From assembly GCA_002841695.1 (NCBI GenBank), contig PHAN01000004.1, forward strand, positions 1-64,000: a stretch of 64,000 bases of DNA. The letters are read 5' to 3'. Position numbers and translations under genes: made by a program. The notes below the pieces were generated by a model. The model made no database searches and was not told where the DNA came from. It saw only the letters and a list, made by a program, of their open reading frames with translations. Shown here one piece after another: positions 26,316-37,100 of the stretch; positions within the stretch are counted from its first letter, which is position 1, and every line of letters starts with the position of its first letter. This DNA comes from Elusimicrobia bacterium HGW-Elusimicrobia-1 (GTDB lineage: Bacteria; Elusimicrobiota; Endomicrobiia; PHAN01).

Positions 26316-27329
26316 TTATTTCCTTATTATCGTCAAAATCACGGTTAAGTTGGCCAATATGAGCGTGACCACGTACATAAGAAGAACGACTTCCCGCTGC
26401 GTCCATCCGAACCCCAGAAACTTGTGGTGTATGTGTTCCTTGTCCGGCGCCGATAGTTTTACGCCTTTGCGCCATCGTCTGAAAATAGACAGGCATACGT
26501 CGAGTATAGGCAGCGCCACGACGGTAATGGGGATTAACAGCGACAGAAATGCGGTGCTCTTAAGCGTGCCGGTGGCGGATATCGCCGCAAGCATGAAGCC
26601 GAGCATAAGCGCGCCCGAATCTCCCATAAAAACTCTGGCCGGAGGAAAGTTATAGACAAGAAAACCCACTGCCGCGCCCGCCACGCCAAGGGACATCACC
26701 GCCGAAAGTGTGAGTTGCCTCGCCAGGTCGGCGTTGGCTCCTTTGCTCAGGATTACGCTCACGGCAAAAAATGAAGCCGCCGCTATGGCCACAATTCCGG
26801 CTGCCAGGCCGTCGAGTCCGTCGGCAAGGTTGATGGTGTTCATGAAACCGATTATCCAGATTACAGTCACTATCTGCTGAAGAATTTGCGGGAAAGCGAC
26901 GGTTTTGTAGAAAGGTATCGTAAGCCCGAATATGCGCACGCCGAAATCCATCGCCACGTAGGCGGCGATTATCTGCGCCAGAAGTTTGGTGGCGGCGCGG
27001 ATATTTTTTTTGTCGTCGATGGCTCCGGTGATGACCGCCGCCGTAGCGCCGAAAGCTATGCCGCGGAGTTGCTTTGACAAAAGCAGACCCTTGTAGTTAT
27101 ATGTAAGGAGTTCGCGGAAAGTGGGGAAGAGATAGAATGCCGCCGCGATACCCGACGCTATGCCCAGAAAAATTCCGATTCCGCCCCATCGGGGCAGCGC
27201 CAGCCGGTGCACCTTGCGCGCGCGGGGGTGGTCGAGCACGTCGAATTTTTTGGCCAGAATTATGGATACGGGGACAAAAATCACCGCTCCCGCGAAAGAC
27301 GCCATAAATGTAGTCAGGTATAGGAGCAT
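26316..27329 (-). CDS. wecA: Undecaprenyl-phosphate N-acetylglucosaminyl 1-phosphate transferase (WecA-like)
   Basis: Polytopic membrane enzyme (337 aa, about ten helices) that starts lipid-linked glycan assembly. Diagnostic motifs are the acidic INLADGLDGLAAG, FMGDSGALMLGF and DKEHIHHKFLGFG (HIHH-type). These separate WecA/TagO from MraY. The gene ends 2 bp before wecB starts, and together the two would open a ManNAc- or GlcNAc-containing surface polymer pathway. Confidence 0.92.
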   Translation of the reverse strand: MLLYLTTFMASFAGAVIFVPVSIILAKKFDVLDHPRARKVHRLALPRWGGIGIFLGIASGIAAAFYLFPTFRELLTYNYKGLLLSKQLRGIAFGATAAVITGAIDDKKNIRAATKLLAQIIAAYVAMDFGVRIFGLTIPFYKTVAFPQILQQIVTVIWIIGFMNTINLADGLDGLAAGIVAIAAASFFAVSVILSKGANADLARQLTLSAVMSLGVAGAAVGFLVYNFPPARVFMGDSGALMLGFMLAAISATGTLKSTAFLSLLIPITVVALPILDVCLSIFRRWRKGVKLSAPDKEHIHHKFLGFGWTQREVVLLMYVVTLILANLTVILTIIRK

Positions 27330-27342
27330 TTATTATTTTAAC

Positions 27343-27440
27343 GTCATTGCGAGGAGTTGTAGGGGCGAAAAATCTTTCGCCCCTGCTTATTGAGATTGCC
27401 ACGGCCATCAAGTTTGTAAACTTGATGGCCTCGCAATGAC
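27343..27440. repeat. Composite palindromic repeat with CATTGCGAGG ends
   Basis: GTCATTGCGAGG (27343-27354) and CCTCGCAATGAC (27429-27440) are a perfect 12-bp inverted pair. Inside are two nested hairpins: AGGGGCGAAA/TTTCGCCCCT (27361-27384, 4-nt loop) and a 13-bp stem at 27403-27430 with a 2-nt loop. It sits between upp and wecA and may also weaken read-through. Confidence 0.85.
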
Positions 27441-27489
27441 AAAAGTGTTTATGGACGCGTAATGAGAAAATTGAATCGAAACCGTGATT

Positions 27490-28131
27490 CTATTTCGTGC
27501 CGAACAGCCGGTCTCCGGCGTCGCCGAGCCCCGGTATTATGTAACCGTGCGAGTTTAAGCGTTTGTCGACGGCGGCAAGATAGAGCGGAACTTCAGGGTG
27601 GTACTTATGAACGACTTTGATTCCTTCGGGCGCCGCCAGTATTCCCAGATAAATTATTTTTTTGACGTTTTCTTTTTTCAAGATATTTATCGCCTCTACC
27701 AGCGAGTTGCCCGTGGCGAGCATCGGGTCCAGAAGAACCACCAGACGCTTGTCTATGTCGCGGGGAAGTTTTATGAAATAATCCACGGGCAGCAGAGTTT
27801 TAGGGTCGCGGTAAAGGCCTATATGACCGATGCGGCTTTGGGGCAGAAGCGGGTGTATGCCTTCGGCCATGCCGAGCCCCGCTCTGAGTATAGGAACCAG
27901 ACATATCATTTTGCCCGACACTATTCGTCCCGGCGACATTCCAAGCGGCGTCTTTATTCTTACGGCTTTCGTAGCCACGCTGCGGGTCACTTCGTAAAAC
28001 ATCAGCGCCGACACTTCCTTGAGAACTTCGCGGAAATCCTTGGGACGCGTTTCTCTGTTCCTTAGGACGCTGAGTTTATGCTGCACAAGCGCGTGCTGGA
28101 TAATTTTAAGATTTTTCATGTTCATTTTCAT
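27490..28131 (-). CDS. upp: Uracil phosphoribosyltransferase
   Basis: Salvages uracil to UMP with PRPP. The 213-residue protein has the PRPP loop LLDPMLATGNSLVEAI and the C-terminal uracil-binding region (VDKRLNSHGYIIPGLGDAGDRLFGT). The first ATG is kept because GGAGG lies 9 nt upstream. It is 18 bp behind glyA in the same direction. Together with PreA at the other end of the window it shows the cell both salvages and degrades pyrimidines. Confidence 0.95.
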   Translation of the reverse strand: MKMNMKNLKIIQHALVQHKLSVLRNRETRPKDFREVLKEVSALMFYEVTRSVATKAVRIKTPLGMSPGRIVSGKMICLVPILRAGLGMAEGIHPLLPQSRIGHIGLYRDPKTLLPVDYFIKLPRDIDKRLVVLLDPMLATGNSLVEAINILKKENVKKIIYLGILAAPEGIKVVHKYHPEVPLYLAAVDKRLNSHGYIIPGLGDAGDRLFGTK

Positions 28132-28149
28132 CCGTATTGGCCTCCGTCG

Positions 28150-29394
28150 CTAAATTTTAAGACGCGGATACAACGGGAACTTCGATACCAGCGCCCGCAC
28201 GGTTTTTATCGCCCGTGATTTCTGCGCCGCCGAATCGTGTTTTTTAAGAAGAGACGCCATCGTGTCTCCTATTATTTCCATCTCCCGCTCTTTCATCCCG
28301 CGGGTGGTCAGAGCCGGCGTGCCCACGCGTATGCCGCTTCCGACGGCGGGATTTTCTTTATCGTAAGGAATCGAATTTTTATTGACGGTAATTCCGGCCG
28401 ATTCGAGCGCGTTCTGCGCGTCCCTGCCGGTAAGCCCCACCGCGGTGACATCGACCATAAACATATGGCAGTCGGTTCCGCCGCTTATTATTTTAAATCC
28501 CCCGCGTTCAAGGGCGCCGGACAGAGCGCGCGCGTTGGCCAGAACCTGCCGCTGGTAGTTTTTGAATTTCCGACTCGACGCCTCTTTGAAAGCCACGGCC
28601 TTTGCGGCGATTACGTGCATCAGCGGCCCGCCCTGGGTTCCCGGGAATATCGTGCGGTCGATGTCCTTGGCGAATTTGTTTTTGCACAGTATGACGCCGC
28701 CGCGCGGCCCTCTCATCGTCTTATGTGTCGTAAAAGTGACGAAGTCGGCGCACGGCACCGGCGACGGATAGACGCCGGCGGCCACCAGACCCGCATAGTG
28801 GGCGATGTCGGCCATAAAATAGGCGTTGATGCTTCTTGCCACTGAGCATATCCGGCCCCAATCTATCGTGCGGGAGTACGACGAGGAACCGGCCACAATG
28901 AGTTTCGGCCGGTGTTTTACCGCAAGACGTTTTATCTCGGCATAGTCGAGCAGCAAATCTTTTTTGCGGAGATTGACCGGTATCACCTTGAAATATTTGC
29001 CCGAAAAACTCGCCGGATGTCCGTGCGACAGATGTCCGCCGTGCGCCAGATGCATTCCCATTATCGTATCGCCGGGATTGAGCACCGCGAAATACACCGC
29101 CATATTGGCCTGCGTTCCCGAGTGCGGCTGAACGTTGGCGTGCTCCGCGCCGAAAAGTTTCTTCACTCGCTCCCGCGCGATATCTTCCACTCCGTCGACA
29201 AACTGGCAGCCGCCGTAGTAACGGCGGCCGGGATAGCCCTCCGCGTATTTATTGGTAAGCGCCGAGCCCTGCGCGTCCATCACGTCCGTCGAAGTAAAAT
29301 TCTCCGACGCTATCAGTTCAAGGCCGTCGCGCTGCCTGGAGAGTTCTTTTTTGATCAGCGAATATATCGCGGGATCGTTTTTTTTAAGCGTCAT
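28150..29394 (-). CDS. glyA: Serine hydroxymethyltransferase
   Basis: PLP enzyme making glycine and 5,10-methylene-tetrahydrofolate from serine; 414 residues, normal length. Motifs include [23 protein letters not shown] and the PLP lysine in [14 protein letters not shown]. The ATG overlaps the stop of the preceding phosphatase gene by 3 nt, as part of a chain of overlapping genes. Confidence 0.96.
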   Translation of the reverse strand: MTLKKNDPAIYSLIKKELSRQRDGLELIASENFTSTDVMDAQGSALTNKYAEGYPGRRYYGGCQFVDGVEDIARERVKKLFGAEHANVQPHSGTQANMAVYFAVLNPGDTIMGMHLAHGGHLSHGHPASFSGKYFKVIPVNLRKKDLLLDYAEIKRLAVKHRPKLIVAGSSSYSRTIDWGRICSVARSINAYFMADIAHYAGLVAAGVYPSPVPCADFVTFTTHKTMRGPRGGVILCKNKFAKDIDRTIFPGTQGGPLMHVIAAKAVAFKEASSRKFKNYQRQVLANARALSGALERGGFKIISGGTDCHMFMVDVTAVGLTGRDAQNALESAGITVNKNSIPYDKENPAVGSGIRVGTPALTTRGMKEREMEIIGDTMASLLKKHDSAAQKSRAIKTVRALVSKFPLYPRLKI

Positions 29395-29843
29395 TTTTTA
29401 TCATCCTTGTATTGAATCTCGCGCATCACTTCGGCCAAACGGTCTTTTATCGCCGCGAAAGTCGTACTGTATGCTTCGTCGCTCAGGCCTACGGGGTCGG
29501 GGATTTCGCTTTCGCCGCCCAGAAGTTTTATTTTTTCGCCGCGCCCGAAGAGTGTTTCCACCAGCAGTTTGTGGTGCGACTCCATCACATATACGATTTC
29601 GGCTTCTTCCACGTCGGACGCATCGACCACCGTGGAGACGTGCGCCTCGGCCGATATGCCTTCTTCGGCCAGCATGTTTTTTACTATGTCCGGCACGCGA
29701 AAGGCCTTCGATGCCGCGGTGCCGCGCGAGGAAACTTCAACATGGTTATCCCGACGGGTGTCCGCGAGCATTTTTCTGAGCATATATTCGGCCATCACCG
29801 AACGGCAGGTGTTGCCGGTGCATACGAACACGATTTTTCTCAT
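29391..29843 (-). CDS. ywlE: Low-molecular-weight phosphatase, probable protein-arginine phosphatase (YwlE-like)
   Basis: A 150-residue LMW-PTP-fold protein with P-loop CTGNTCRS (Cys8-Ser15) and the general acid in IPDPVG. Classical tyrosine phosphatases have a bulky hydrophobic residue at the fifth loop position. YwlE-type enzymes have Thr there (Thr12 here), a determinant of phospho-arginine preference. With McsA-McsB-ClpC in the same window, arginine dephosphorylation is the likely role. It lies between argJ and glyA with overlaps on both sides; Firmicutes likewise often have ywlE near glyA and upp. Confidence 0.87.
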   Translation of the reverse strand: MRKIVFVCTGNTCRSVMAEYMLRKMLADTRRDNHVEVSSRGTAASKAFRVPDIVKNMLAEEGISAEAHVSTVVDASDVEEAEIVYVMESHHKLLVETLFGRGEKIKLLGGESEIPDPVGLSDEAYSTTFAAIKDRLAEVMREIQYKDDKK

Positions 29844-31021
29844 GTTCTGTACGCCGCGTTGACTTTTATGTATCCCTCGGAAAAGTCGCAGGAAAAGTAT
29901 TTCGCCTCTCCCTTGCCGGAGCCGATTTTTATGTTGATTTCGACTTTTTTTGCCGAAAGTATTTTTTTTGCGGCCGCTTCGGAAAAACTCGCGGGACGTC
30001 CGCGCTCAAAGACCTTTAAGCGTCCGAAGGCCACCGACGTGGCCGCCGGCGAAACAAGCGCGCCGCTGCGCCCCAGCGCGGCTACGACCCGTCCCCAGTT
30101 GGCGTCGCGGCCGTAGACCGCGGTTTTTACCAGAGGCGATTCCGCCACGCATTTTGCGGCGCGCGCGGCCTCGGAGTCGTTGCGCGCTCCGTCGACGTTT
30201 ACGACCATAAGCTTTGTGGCGCCTTCGCCGTCCGAGGCCAGAGTTTCGGCCAGATGAACGCAGACCTTTCGGAGCGCGGCCGAAAATGCCGCGAAGTCGC
30301 GTCCGCCGTCGATTTTGCGGTTTTGCGCCGCTCCGTTGGCCAGGATCAGCGCCGTGTCGTTCGTGGACGTGTCTCCGTCGACCGTCAGACGGTTGAACGA
30401 CGCGTCGGCGGCTTTTTTAAGCGCGCGCGACAGCGCGTTTTTCGTTATGGCGGCGTCCGTCAGTATAAAGGAAAGCATTGTGGCCATATTCGGGGCTATC
30501 ATTCCGGAGCCCTTGGCGCAGGCCCATATTGTCGAGCGTTTTCCGCCGGACATAAACGTCGCATATGCCGACTTCGGGAAAGTGTCGGTGGTCATTATGG
30601 CTTTTGCGGCGGCGCCCGGGTCGTTTTTGCCGTCGAGGATTTTTTTTGAGAGTATTTTTACGCCTTTGCGGATTTTTTCAAGCGGAAGGAAATGCCCTAT
30701 CACTCCGGTGGAAGCCACGAGCACTTCCGCGGGTTTTAGGTTTAAATATTCGGCAACCTCGCGCGATGTCGCTACGGCGTCCTTTATTCCGGCCGCGCCG
30801 GTGCAGGCGTTGGCGTTGCCGGAGTTGGCAATTATGGCGCGGCACATCCCGCCTACCCGCAATTTTGAGACGATGACCGGCGCCGCCTTGAAAATATTTT
30901 TAGTGAAAACGCCGGCCGCGCGGCAGGGCGCTTCCGAGTAAAAAAGCGCAAGATCTTTTTTGCCGGTTTTTTTTATGCCGCAGGCGGTTCCCGCCGCCGC
31001 GAATCCTTTGGGAAAAATCAC
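29840..31021 (-). CDS. argJ: Bifunctional ornithine acetyltransferase / N-acetylglutamate synthase
   Basis: Transfers acetyl from acetylornithine to glutamate in the cyclic arginine pathway. The 393-residue precursor self-cleaves before the nucleophile Thr181 in APNMATMLSF, and the surrounding KGSGMIAPNMATM is intact. SGNANACTG, the oxyanion-hole region, is present near residue 67. Overlaps argC and the phosphatase gene by 4 nt each. Only argC and argJ of the arginine pathway are here. Confidence 0.95.
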   Translation of the reverse strand: MIFPKGFAAAGTACGIKKTGKKDLALFYSEAPCRAAGVFTKNIFKAAPVIVSKLRVGGMCRAIIANSGNANACTGAAGIKDAVATSREVAEYLNLKPAEVLVASTGVIGHFLPLEKIRKGVKILSKKILDGKNDPGAAAKAIMTTDTFPKSAYATFMSGGKRSTIWACAKGSGMIAPNMATMLSFILTDAAITKNALSRALKKAADASFNRLTVDGDTSTNDTALILANGAAQNRKIDGGRDFAAFSAALRKVCVHLAETLASDGEGATKLMVVNVDGARNDSEAARAAKCVAESPLVKTAVYGRDANWGRVVAALGRSGALVSPAATSVAFGRLKVFERGRPASFSEAAAKKILSAKKVEINIKIGSGKGEAKYFSCDFSEGYIKVNAAYRT

Positions 31022-32049
31022 AATATGCCCTCCGCCTCGTCGAGCCCGAACATTATGTTAAAGTTTTGCGCCGCCTGTCCCGAAGCGCCCTTGATGAGAT
31101 TGTCGATTGCCGAAATTATAACGGCGCGGTTCGTCCTTGCGTCGAATCTGGCCGCTATGTCGCAGAAATTGGTGCCGACCACGGCTTTTACCGACGGCAG
31201 CCCTGTTTCGTCGGAAATTCTTATGAATTTTTCGCCTTCGTAAAATTCCTTGTAGAGTTCGGTAAGAGCCGCGGTGTCTGAGGGCTCTTTCATATCGATA
31301 TAAATCACCGAAAGCATACCGCGTTCCACCGGCAATATCGACGGAGTGAAAGTAATCTTGATGTCTGTTCCGGTTATGGCGGAAAGCTCCTGCTCGATTT
31401 CGGGTATGTGCCGGTGCGCTCCGGCCACATTGTAGGGTTTATGGTCGGGGTGGTCTTTCTGAAAATACTGCGCGGCGAACTTTCTGCCTCCGCCCGATAC
31501 GCCGCTTTTGGAATCCACTATTATCGACGATAGCACGCACGACCCGGCTTTTTTTGAAAGTAACGGCGCAAGACCGAGTATAGCCGTGGTGGGATAGCAT
31601 CCCGGGTTTGCCGTTATCGCGGCGTTTTTTATATTTTCGCGGTTGAGCTCGCACATTCCGTATACCGCGCCGGACAGCAGATCCGCACGAGGGTGCTTAA
31701 TCTTGTACCACTGTTCGTAGACATCCGCGTTTTTGAGACGAAAGTCCGCGCTCAAATCTATGACTTTAACGCCCTTCTCGGACAGTTCGGCGGCAAACGG
31801 CGCGGCCTCCGAATGCGGCAGCGCAAGGAACGCCGCCCGGCAGCGCGAAGATATCAGCGCGGCGTCGGCCGGTTCGCACACCAGTTCGCGCGACGACGTC
31901 AAATGCGGATATATGTCGCCCAGCTTTTTTCCGACGGTCGCGCCTCTGGCGCAGGCCGCCGCCAGATTTACTCCGGGATGTCTGGTAAGAATTTTAAGCA
32001 GTTCTTCGCCGGTGTATCCGCCTATGCCTATTACGGCCGCGTTAATCAT
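31018..32049 (-). CDS. argC: N-acetyl-gamma-glutamyl-phosphate reductase
   Basis: NADPH-dependent third step of arginine synthesis, about 343 residues. The Rossmann loop IGIGGYTGEELL and catalytic cysteine in ITANPGCYPTTAILGLAPLL are visible, with the histidine segment GAHRHIPEIEQEL. The frame continues 159 nt upstream into rsmI; ATG 32049 is the natural start and overlaps the rsmI stop by 4 nt. Confidence 0.95.
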   Translation of the reverse strand: MINAAVIGIGGYTGEELLKILTRHPGVNLAAACARGATVGKKLGDIYPHLTSSRELVCEPADAALISSRCRAAFLALPHSEAAPFAAELSEKGVKVIDLSADFRLKNADVYEQWYKIKHPRADLLSGAVYGMCELNRENIKNAAITANPGCYPTTAILGLAPLLSKKAGSCVLSSIIVDSKSGVSGGGRKFAAQYFQKDHPDHKPYNVAGAHRHIPEIEQELSAITGTDIKITFTPSILPVERGMLSVIYIDMKEPSDTAALTELYKEFYEGEKFIRISDETGLPSVKAVVGTNFCDIAARFDARTNRAVIISAIDNLIKGASGQAAQNFNIMFGLDEAEGIL

Positions 32050-32759
32050 ATTTTTTCCTCTTCGTCTTTGACCGGCGTCTCGGCGCACGGCGATAATATC
32101 ACTGTCACTTCGCCTTTGATATCGCGCCCGGAAATCTCCCGCGTTACTTCCGACAGCGTGCCCCTTATGAACTCTTCGTGGACTTTTGTCATTTCTCTGG
32201 CCACGCAAACGCGCGTAAGGTCGGGGGGGAACACTTCGGCGAGCGCATCAAGCGTTCCGGCCAGCCGCGCGGCCGACTCAAAAAAAACCACGCTCGTCCC
32301 GGACGCGGCCGCTCCGAGCATCTGTTTTTTTAACCTGCCGGTTTTTCGTTTCAAAAAGCCCACGAACACAAAATCTCCGACGGGCGCGCCCGACGCGCAT
32401 ACCGCCGCGGTAACCGCCGACGGACCCGGCACCGGCGAGACCTTTATTCCCGCCGCGATGGCCTCTTTTATCAAAAAAAATCCCGGGTCGGAGACCGCGG
32501 GCGTTCCTCTTGAGGATACCACCGCTATATTTTTGCCCTCTTGGAGCATCCTTACGGCGCCCGGCGTTTTTGCGCGCTCGTTGCCCGGAAACAAACTCTC
32601 CAGCCGCGCCGTGATGCCGTGCATGACCAGAAGCTTTCTTGTCTGGCGCGTGTCCTCGCAGAAGACGATGTCGGCGGATTTAAGAACGTCGAGGGCTCTG
32701 AGGGTTATGTCCCGCGAGTTTCCTATGGGAGTAGAGACGACGTGGAGTATGCCGCTCAT
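32046..32759 (-). CDS. rsmI: 16S rRNA (cytidine1402-2'-O)-methyltransferase RsmI
   Basis: SAM-dependent tetrapyrrole-methylase-fold enzyme (237 aa) acting on the ribosomal P site. STPIGNSRDITLRALDVLK, CEDTRQTRKLL, the SAM-binding SSRGTPAVSDPG and VPGPSAVTAAV are characteristic. SSRGTP replaces the more common SDAGTP. It overlaps the HD-GYP gene upstream and argC downstream by 4 nt. Confidence 0.94.
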   Translation of the reverse strand: MSGILHVVSTPIGNSRDITLRALDVLKSADIVFCEDTRQTRKLLVMHGITARLESLFPGNERAKTPGAVRMLQEGKNIAVVSSRGTPAVSDPGFFLIKEAIAAGIKVSPVPGPSAVTAAVCASGAPVGDFVFVGFLKRKTGRLKKQMLGAAASGTSVVFFESAARLAGTLDALAEVFPPDLTRVCVAREMTKVHEEFIRGTLSEVTREISGRDIKGEVTVILSPCAETPVKDEEEKI

Positions 32760-34033
32760 GCCGTTTCGGCTTCTTCCGACGAAGCGATTGCCGCCGCGCC
32801 CACGGCGTCTTCATCGAGAATTTCTATGAATGCCTTTACGACTTTGGGGTCGAACTGGAATCCCGAACCCCGCTTGAGCTCGTTTATGGCGTGTTCTTTT
32901 GGCAGGGCCTTGCGGTACGGACGGTCGGAACACATAGCGTCGTAAGCGTCTATCACGGAAACTATGCGCGCGCCCAGCGGTATCTCCTCTTCCCTGAGTC
33001 CCTCCGGATAACCCTTGCCGTTGTACCATTCCTGATGATAAAGTATTATCGGCGCGACGGGATTTAAGAACGTGACCGGCGATATTATTTTATTGCCGAT
33101 TGCCGGATGCCTTTTGATTATGTCCATTTCTTCCGACGTGAGTTTTCCCGGTTTGTGAAGTATGCTTTCGTTTATCCCTATTTTGCCTATGTCGTGCATA
33201 AGCGCGGCGTACTCCACGTGTCTGATCATTTCTCTGGGGAGATTGAGTTTTTTTGCTATCAGTTTCGCGTATTTTCTGGCGCGGTCGGCGTGCTCGTGAG
33301 TATAGGAATCTTTGGCGTCTATCATTCTGGCTATGGTTTCGACCATGTCCATATAGAACTTTTGAAGATTGGTGTAGAGCCCCACGTTTTCAAGAGTTAT
33401 GGCGCCCACGTCGGCGAGTATCGTTATAAGGTGGATGTCGCGCTCCTCGAAGCCGCGCTCGTCGGGGCCGGAGGAAACATTGAGCACGCCCGTCACGCGC
33501 TCCTTGACTTTAAGAGGCACCGACAGGAAAGATTTTGACGGATAACGGACGTTCGAGGCCTTGAGAAAACGGATGTCGGTTTCGATGTTGTCGACGAAAA
33601 GCGGTTTGCCGGTTTTAGCCACACGTCCCGCTATCCCCTCGCCGAGTTTCATTTTGGTGGCGGCCACGACATTTTCGGGCAGGCCGATGCTCGCCGTGAT
33701 TCTGAGTTCGTTAGTCTGAGGGTCTATGATCATAAGCGACCCGTTTTCGGAGCGCATCAGTTTGCAGGCGGATTTTATGATCAGTTCCGACAGGTCGGAC
33801 TTCGACGCTGTGCCGGCGGCCGACATTCCGAACTCATGTATCTCCATAAGAAGCGCAAGGAGATTATCGAGGTCAGCGCGCTGGGTATTGAGTTGTTTTT
33901 GAAGTTTTTGGAGGGAATTTTTGAAAAAAACATCGGCCGCGCTTCGCGATTTTTTTTCGCGGCGGTAAGCCGCGAAAAGCCACACGAGCGCAACGGTGAC
34001 CGCCATCAGGATGACTGAACTCGCTGTAGACAT
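32756..34033 (-). CDS. Membrane-anchored GAF / HD-GYP protein, probable cyclic-di-GMP phosphodiesterase
   Basis: A 425-residue protein with one N-terminal helix (about 5-22), a short coiled coil, a GAF domain (about 60-215) and a C-terminal HD-GYP domain. Metal-site and signature residues are present: HEHADR, MHDIGKIG and YNGKGYPEGL. It would degrade cyclic di-GMP in response to a ligand bound by GAF. It is first gene of the minus-strand operon and faces mfd across an 86-bp intergenic region that carries its promoter. Confidence 0.88.
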   Translation of the reverse strand: MSTASSVILMAVTVALVWLFAAYRREKKSRSAADVFFKNSLQKLQKQLNTQRADLDNLLALLMEIHEFGMSAAGTASKSDLSELIIKSACKLMRSENGSLMIIDPQTNELRITASIGLPENVVAATKMKLGEGIAGRVAKTGKPLFVDNIETDIRFLKASNVRYPSKSFLSVPLKVKERVTGVLNVSSGPDERGFEERDIHLITILADVGAITLENVGLYTNLQKFYMDMVETIARMIDAKDSYTHEHADRARKYAKLIAKKLNLPREMIRHVEYAALMHDIGKIGINESILHKPGKLTSEEMDIIKRHPAIGNKIISPVTFLNPVAPIILYHQEWYNGKGYPEGLREEEIPLGARIVSVIDAYDAMCSDRPYRKALPKEHAINELKRGSGFQFDPKVVKAFIEILDEDAVGAAAIASSEEAETA

Positions 34034-34059
34034 ACCGTTATGGTTTTAGAACGCGAAAT

Positions 34060-34087
34060 ATTATATCATTTGAACCGAACGTTTCAA
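34060..34087 (-). promoter_or_regulatory. Promoter of the HD-GYP-rsmI-argCJ-ywlE-glyA operon
   Basis: Read on the minus strand, TTGAAA (34087-34082) and TATAAT (34065-34060) are separated by 16 bp, about 26 nt upstream of the ATG at 34033. It lies in the divergent gap with mfd. Confidence 0.7.
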
Positions 34088-34119
34088 AACAATAAAAATA
34101 TCCCAATATCCATGTATTT

Positions 34120-37100
34120 ATGAAAACAGAGCGTTATCGCGGATTCGGAGGGTCGGGTTTTGAATTTTTCGTCGCCGAAGAAATCGGACGGACGATAAAA
34201 TCCGCCGCGTCCGCGTCCGATAAATCCGACGGCGATGTTTTTCTGGCGATATTTCCCGAAGACCGTCTTGAAGCGGCGGCCCGGAACATCGGCGCTTTTT
34301 GCGGGTATCTGTGCGCCCCCGCCGACGCGGCGGTTTTTCCGTCGGAGGATTCCGGCCGGCGGCTTATGGTTTACGCGCGTATGGCGTCACGCGAGCCGTC
34401 GGGCCGGGCCCTCGTCGTGGTGACGTCGCCGGAAGCGCTGGCCGAAGCCGGTCCGTCGCGGAAAGATTTTGTCCGAGGCGGCGGCATTTTGCGTCCGCGC
34501 GGAAAATCCGCGGATTTGGCGGATTTGCTGTCTTCGTCGGGATACAAGCGCGTGGATTATGTGGAAAGCGCCGGGCAGTTCGCTATTCGCGGACAGATAA
34601 CGGATTTCTGGAGCCCTTCGTCGGAACGTCCGGTGCGCGCCGTTTTCGACGGCGACATCGTGGAGCGGCTGCGTTTTTTCGACCCGTCGGAGCAAATTAC
34701 CGTCGCCGACGCCCCCTCGGCCGAAATCGTGCCCGCCGAGGAAAGGCGTTCCACCGAACCCGCGATGTCCTGGTTCCGCGGCTGCCGCGCCGTCTTCGCC
34801 GTTTCGCGTCCCGCCGCATCCGCTGACGGCCCTCTGCCGCCGCAGGACATCGCCGCTCTGGCCGCATCCGCCGCGCCCGCGCGTTTTGTCCTGCACGACC
34901 CGTTCGACGGCGATTCGCTTGACGCGGGCTTTTTGTCGGCGTCCTTTTACGGCGGCGACGTCCCGTCGCTTGAGCGCGACATAAAATCTCTGGGCGCCGC
35001 CGGATACAAAAAAATCCTGTTCGCGCCGTCGCCCGGCGAAGCCGCCAGATTCGCGGAACTTTTGGAAATGGGCGCCGGCGGCGCGGGTAATTTTGAGATA
35101 TTCTCCGGCAAAATAACCGAAGGATTTGTTCGCCCCTCCGGCAGGATATTTTTAATCTCGGCCGAACAGTTTTTCTTGCGTTCGGCCGCCCCCGCCCCGT
35201 TTGAAAAAATAAAAGCGCCCTCGCGCCGCGCCGAAGGCCTGTGGGAAATGGCCGCGGGTGATTTTGTGGTGCACGAGCGCTACGGCGTGGGAAAATACCG
35301 CGGTATCGTGACAATGGACGACCCGCCGCAGGAATTTCTGGCCGTCGAGTACAAGAGCGGCGACACCATATACGTGCCGGTGTACGATTTCGCGCGGATA
35401 AAAAAATACATCGGCGCCGAGGGTGTCAGGCCCAAAATTTCGGATCTCGACGCGCCGGGCGTATGGGCGCGTTCGCGGGAGCGCGCAAAGCGTTCCGCCG
35501 AAGTGTTCGCCGCGGAGTTGCTGAATCTTTATGCCGAGCGCGAGCGCGCCTCCGCCGCGCCTATGACGCACAGGACGGTCTGGGAGGACGAACTTGAGCA
35601 GTCGTTTCCGTTCGAGGAAACTCCCGACCAGAGCGAGGCCATAAAAGCCGCTCTTGCCGACCTCTCCGGCACCCGTCCCGCCGACAGAGTCGTTCTTGGC
35701 GACGTGGGTTTCGGCAAAACCGAGGTCGCTCTTCGCGCGGCGTTCAAAGCCGCGGTTAACTCCTGCCAGACGGCGCTGGTGGTTCCCACCACGATACTTG
35801 CGATGCAGCACTTCTCGCGTTTCTCGGAACGCCTGGCTCCTTTTCCCGTAAAAGTCGCCGCGTTGCACCGCTTTCAGTCGCCTTCCGAGCAGAAAAAAGC
35901 CGTCTCCGACATAGCGTCGGGGGCCGTAGACATAGTGATAGGGACGCACCGCATTCTTTCGTCCGACATCAGTTTCAAAAATCTCGGCTTGCTGATTATC
36001 GACGAGGAACACAGGTTCGGCGTGCGTCAAAAAGAAAAACTCCGCCGCTTCTCGAAAAACGTTCACACCATTCTTATGAGCGCCACGCCCATTCCGCGCA
36101 CGCTCGGCGCGGCCTTAAACGGCATAAAGGATATTTCGATAATAGAAACTCCGCCCGCCGGCCGCAAGCCGGTGGAAACGATAGTGGCCCCGCGCTCGCC
36201 GCAACGCGCGCGCGAGGCGATAGTCAACGAACTCGCCCGCGGCGGCCAGGTTTTTTACGTGCATAACACGATAAAAGACCTGCCGCGAAAACTCTCGGAA
36301 TTATCGTCGGAAGTGCCGCACGCGCGCTGGGGCGTAATCCACGGAAGGATGAAAGCCGAAACCGTGGAGAAAACACTCTACGAATTTTACGGCGGAAAAC
36401 TCGACTGTCTGCTGTCCACCACCATAGTGGAATCCGGACTCGATATCCCTCAGGTCAATACCATGATCGTCGACGGCGCGCAGAATTTCGGCCTGGCCCA
36501 ACTCTACCAGTTGCGCGGGCGCGTGGGCCGCGGCGACAAAAAAGCGTACTGCTATCTTTTTTACGACGACAAAAATCTCGCCCAGGAGGCCGCCCGCCGT
36601 CTCGACGCGCTCAGGGAGTTTTCTACACTGGGCAGCGGATGGCGTCTTGCCAGGAGGGATCTTGAAATTCGCGGAGCCGGCGCGCTGTTCGGATATCGTC
36701 AGCACGGTTTTCTGGCGTCCGTCGGGTTCGACCTTTACGCCAAACTTATTGCGGAAGCCGTCAGAAAGCTGGGCCGGAAGCCGTCCGCCGTCGAAGGCGT
36801 CCCCGCCGCGCGTCCCCTTGCGGACATTGAACCGGCCATAGACCTTCATCTTGACGCCCGTATTCCGCCCGCCTATGTCCCGGATGACACCATAAGAATA
36901 TCTTTTTACCGCAGGTTCGTTTCCGCCGACGACGAGGATGAAATCACTTCCGCGCAGGACGCTCTGAAAGACCGGTTCGGCTCTCTGCCGCGGGAGGTTT
37001 TTGAAGTTGCGGAGGCGGCCCGCCTGAGATTGTTTATGCGTCGCAAACTTATTTTGGCAGTCCGCCCGTCCGGCGGCGGGTCGGAAACCGAAATATGCTT

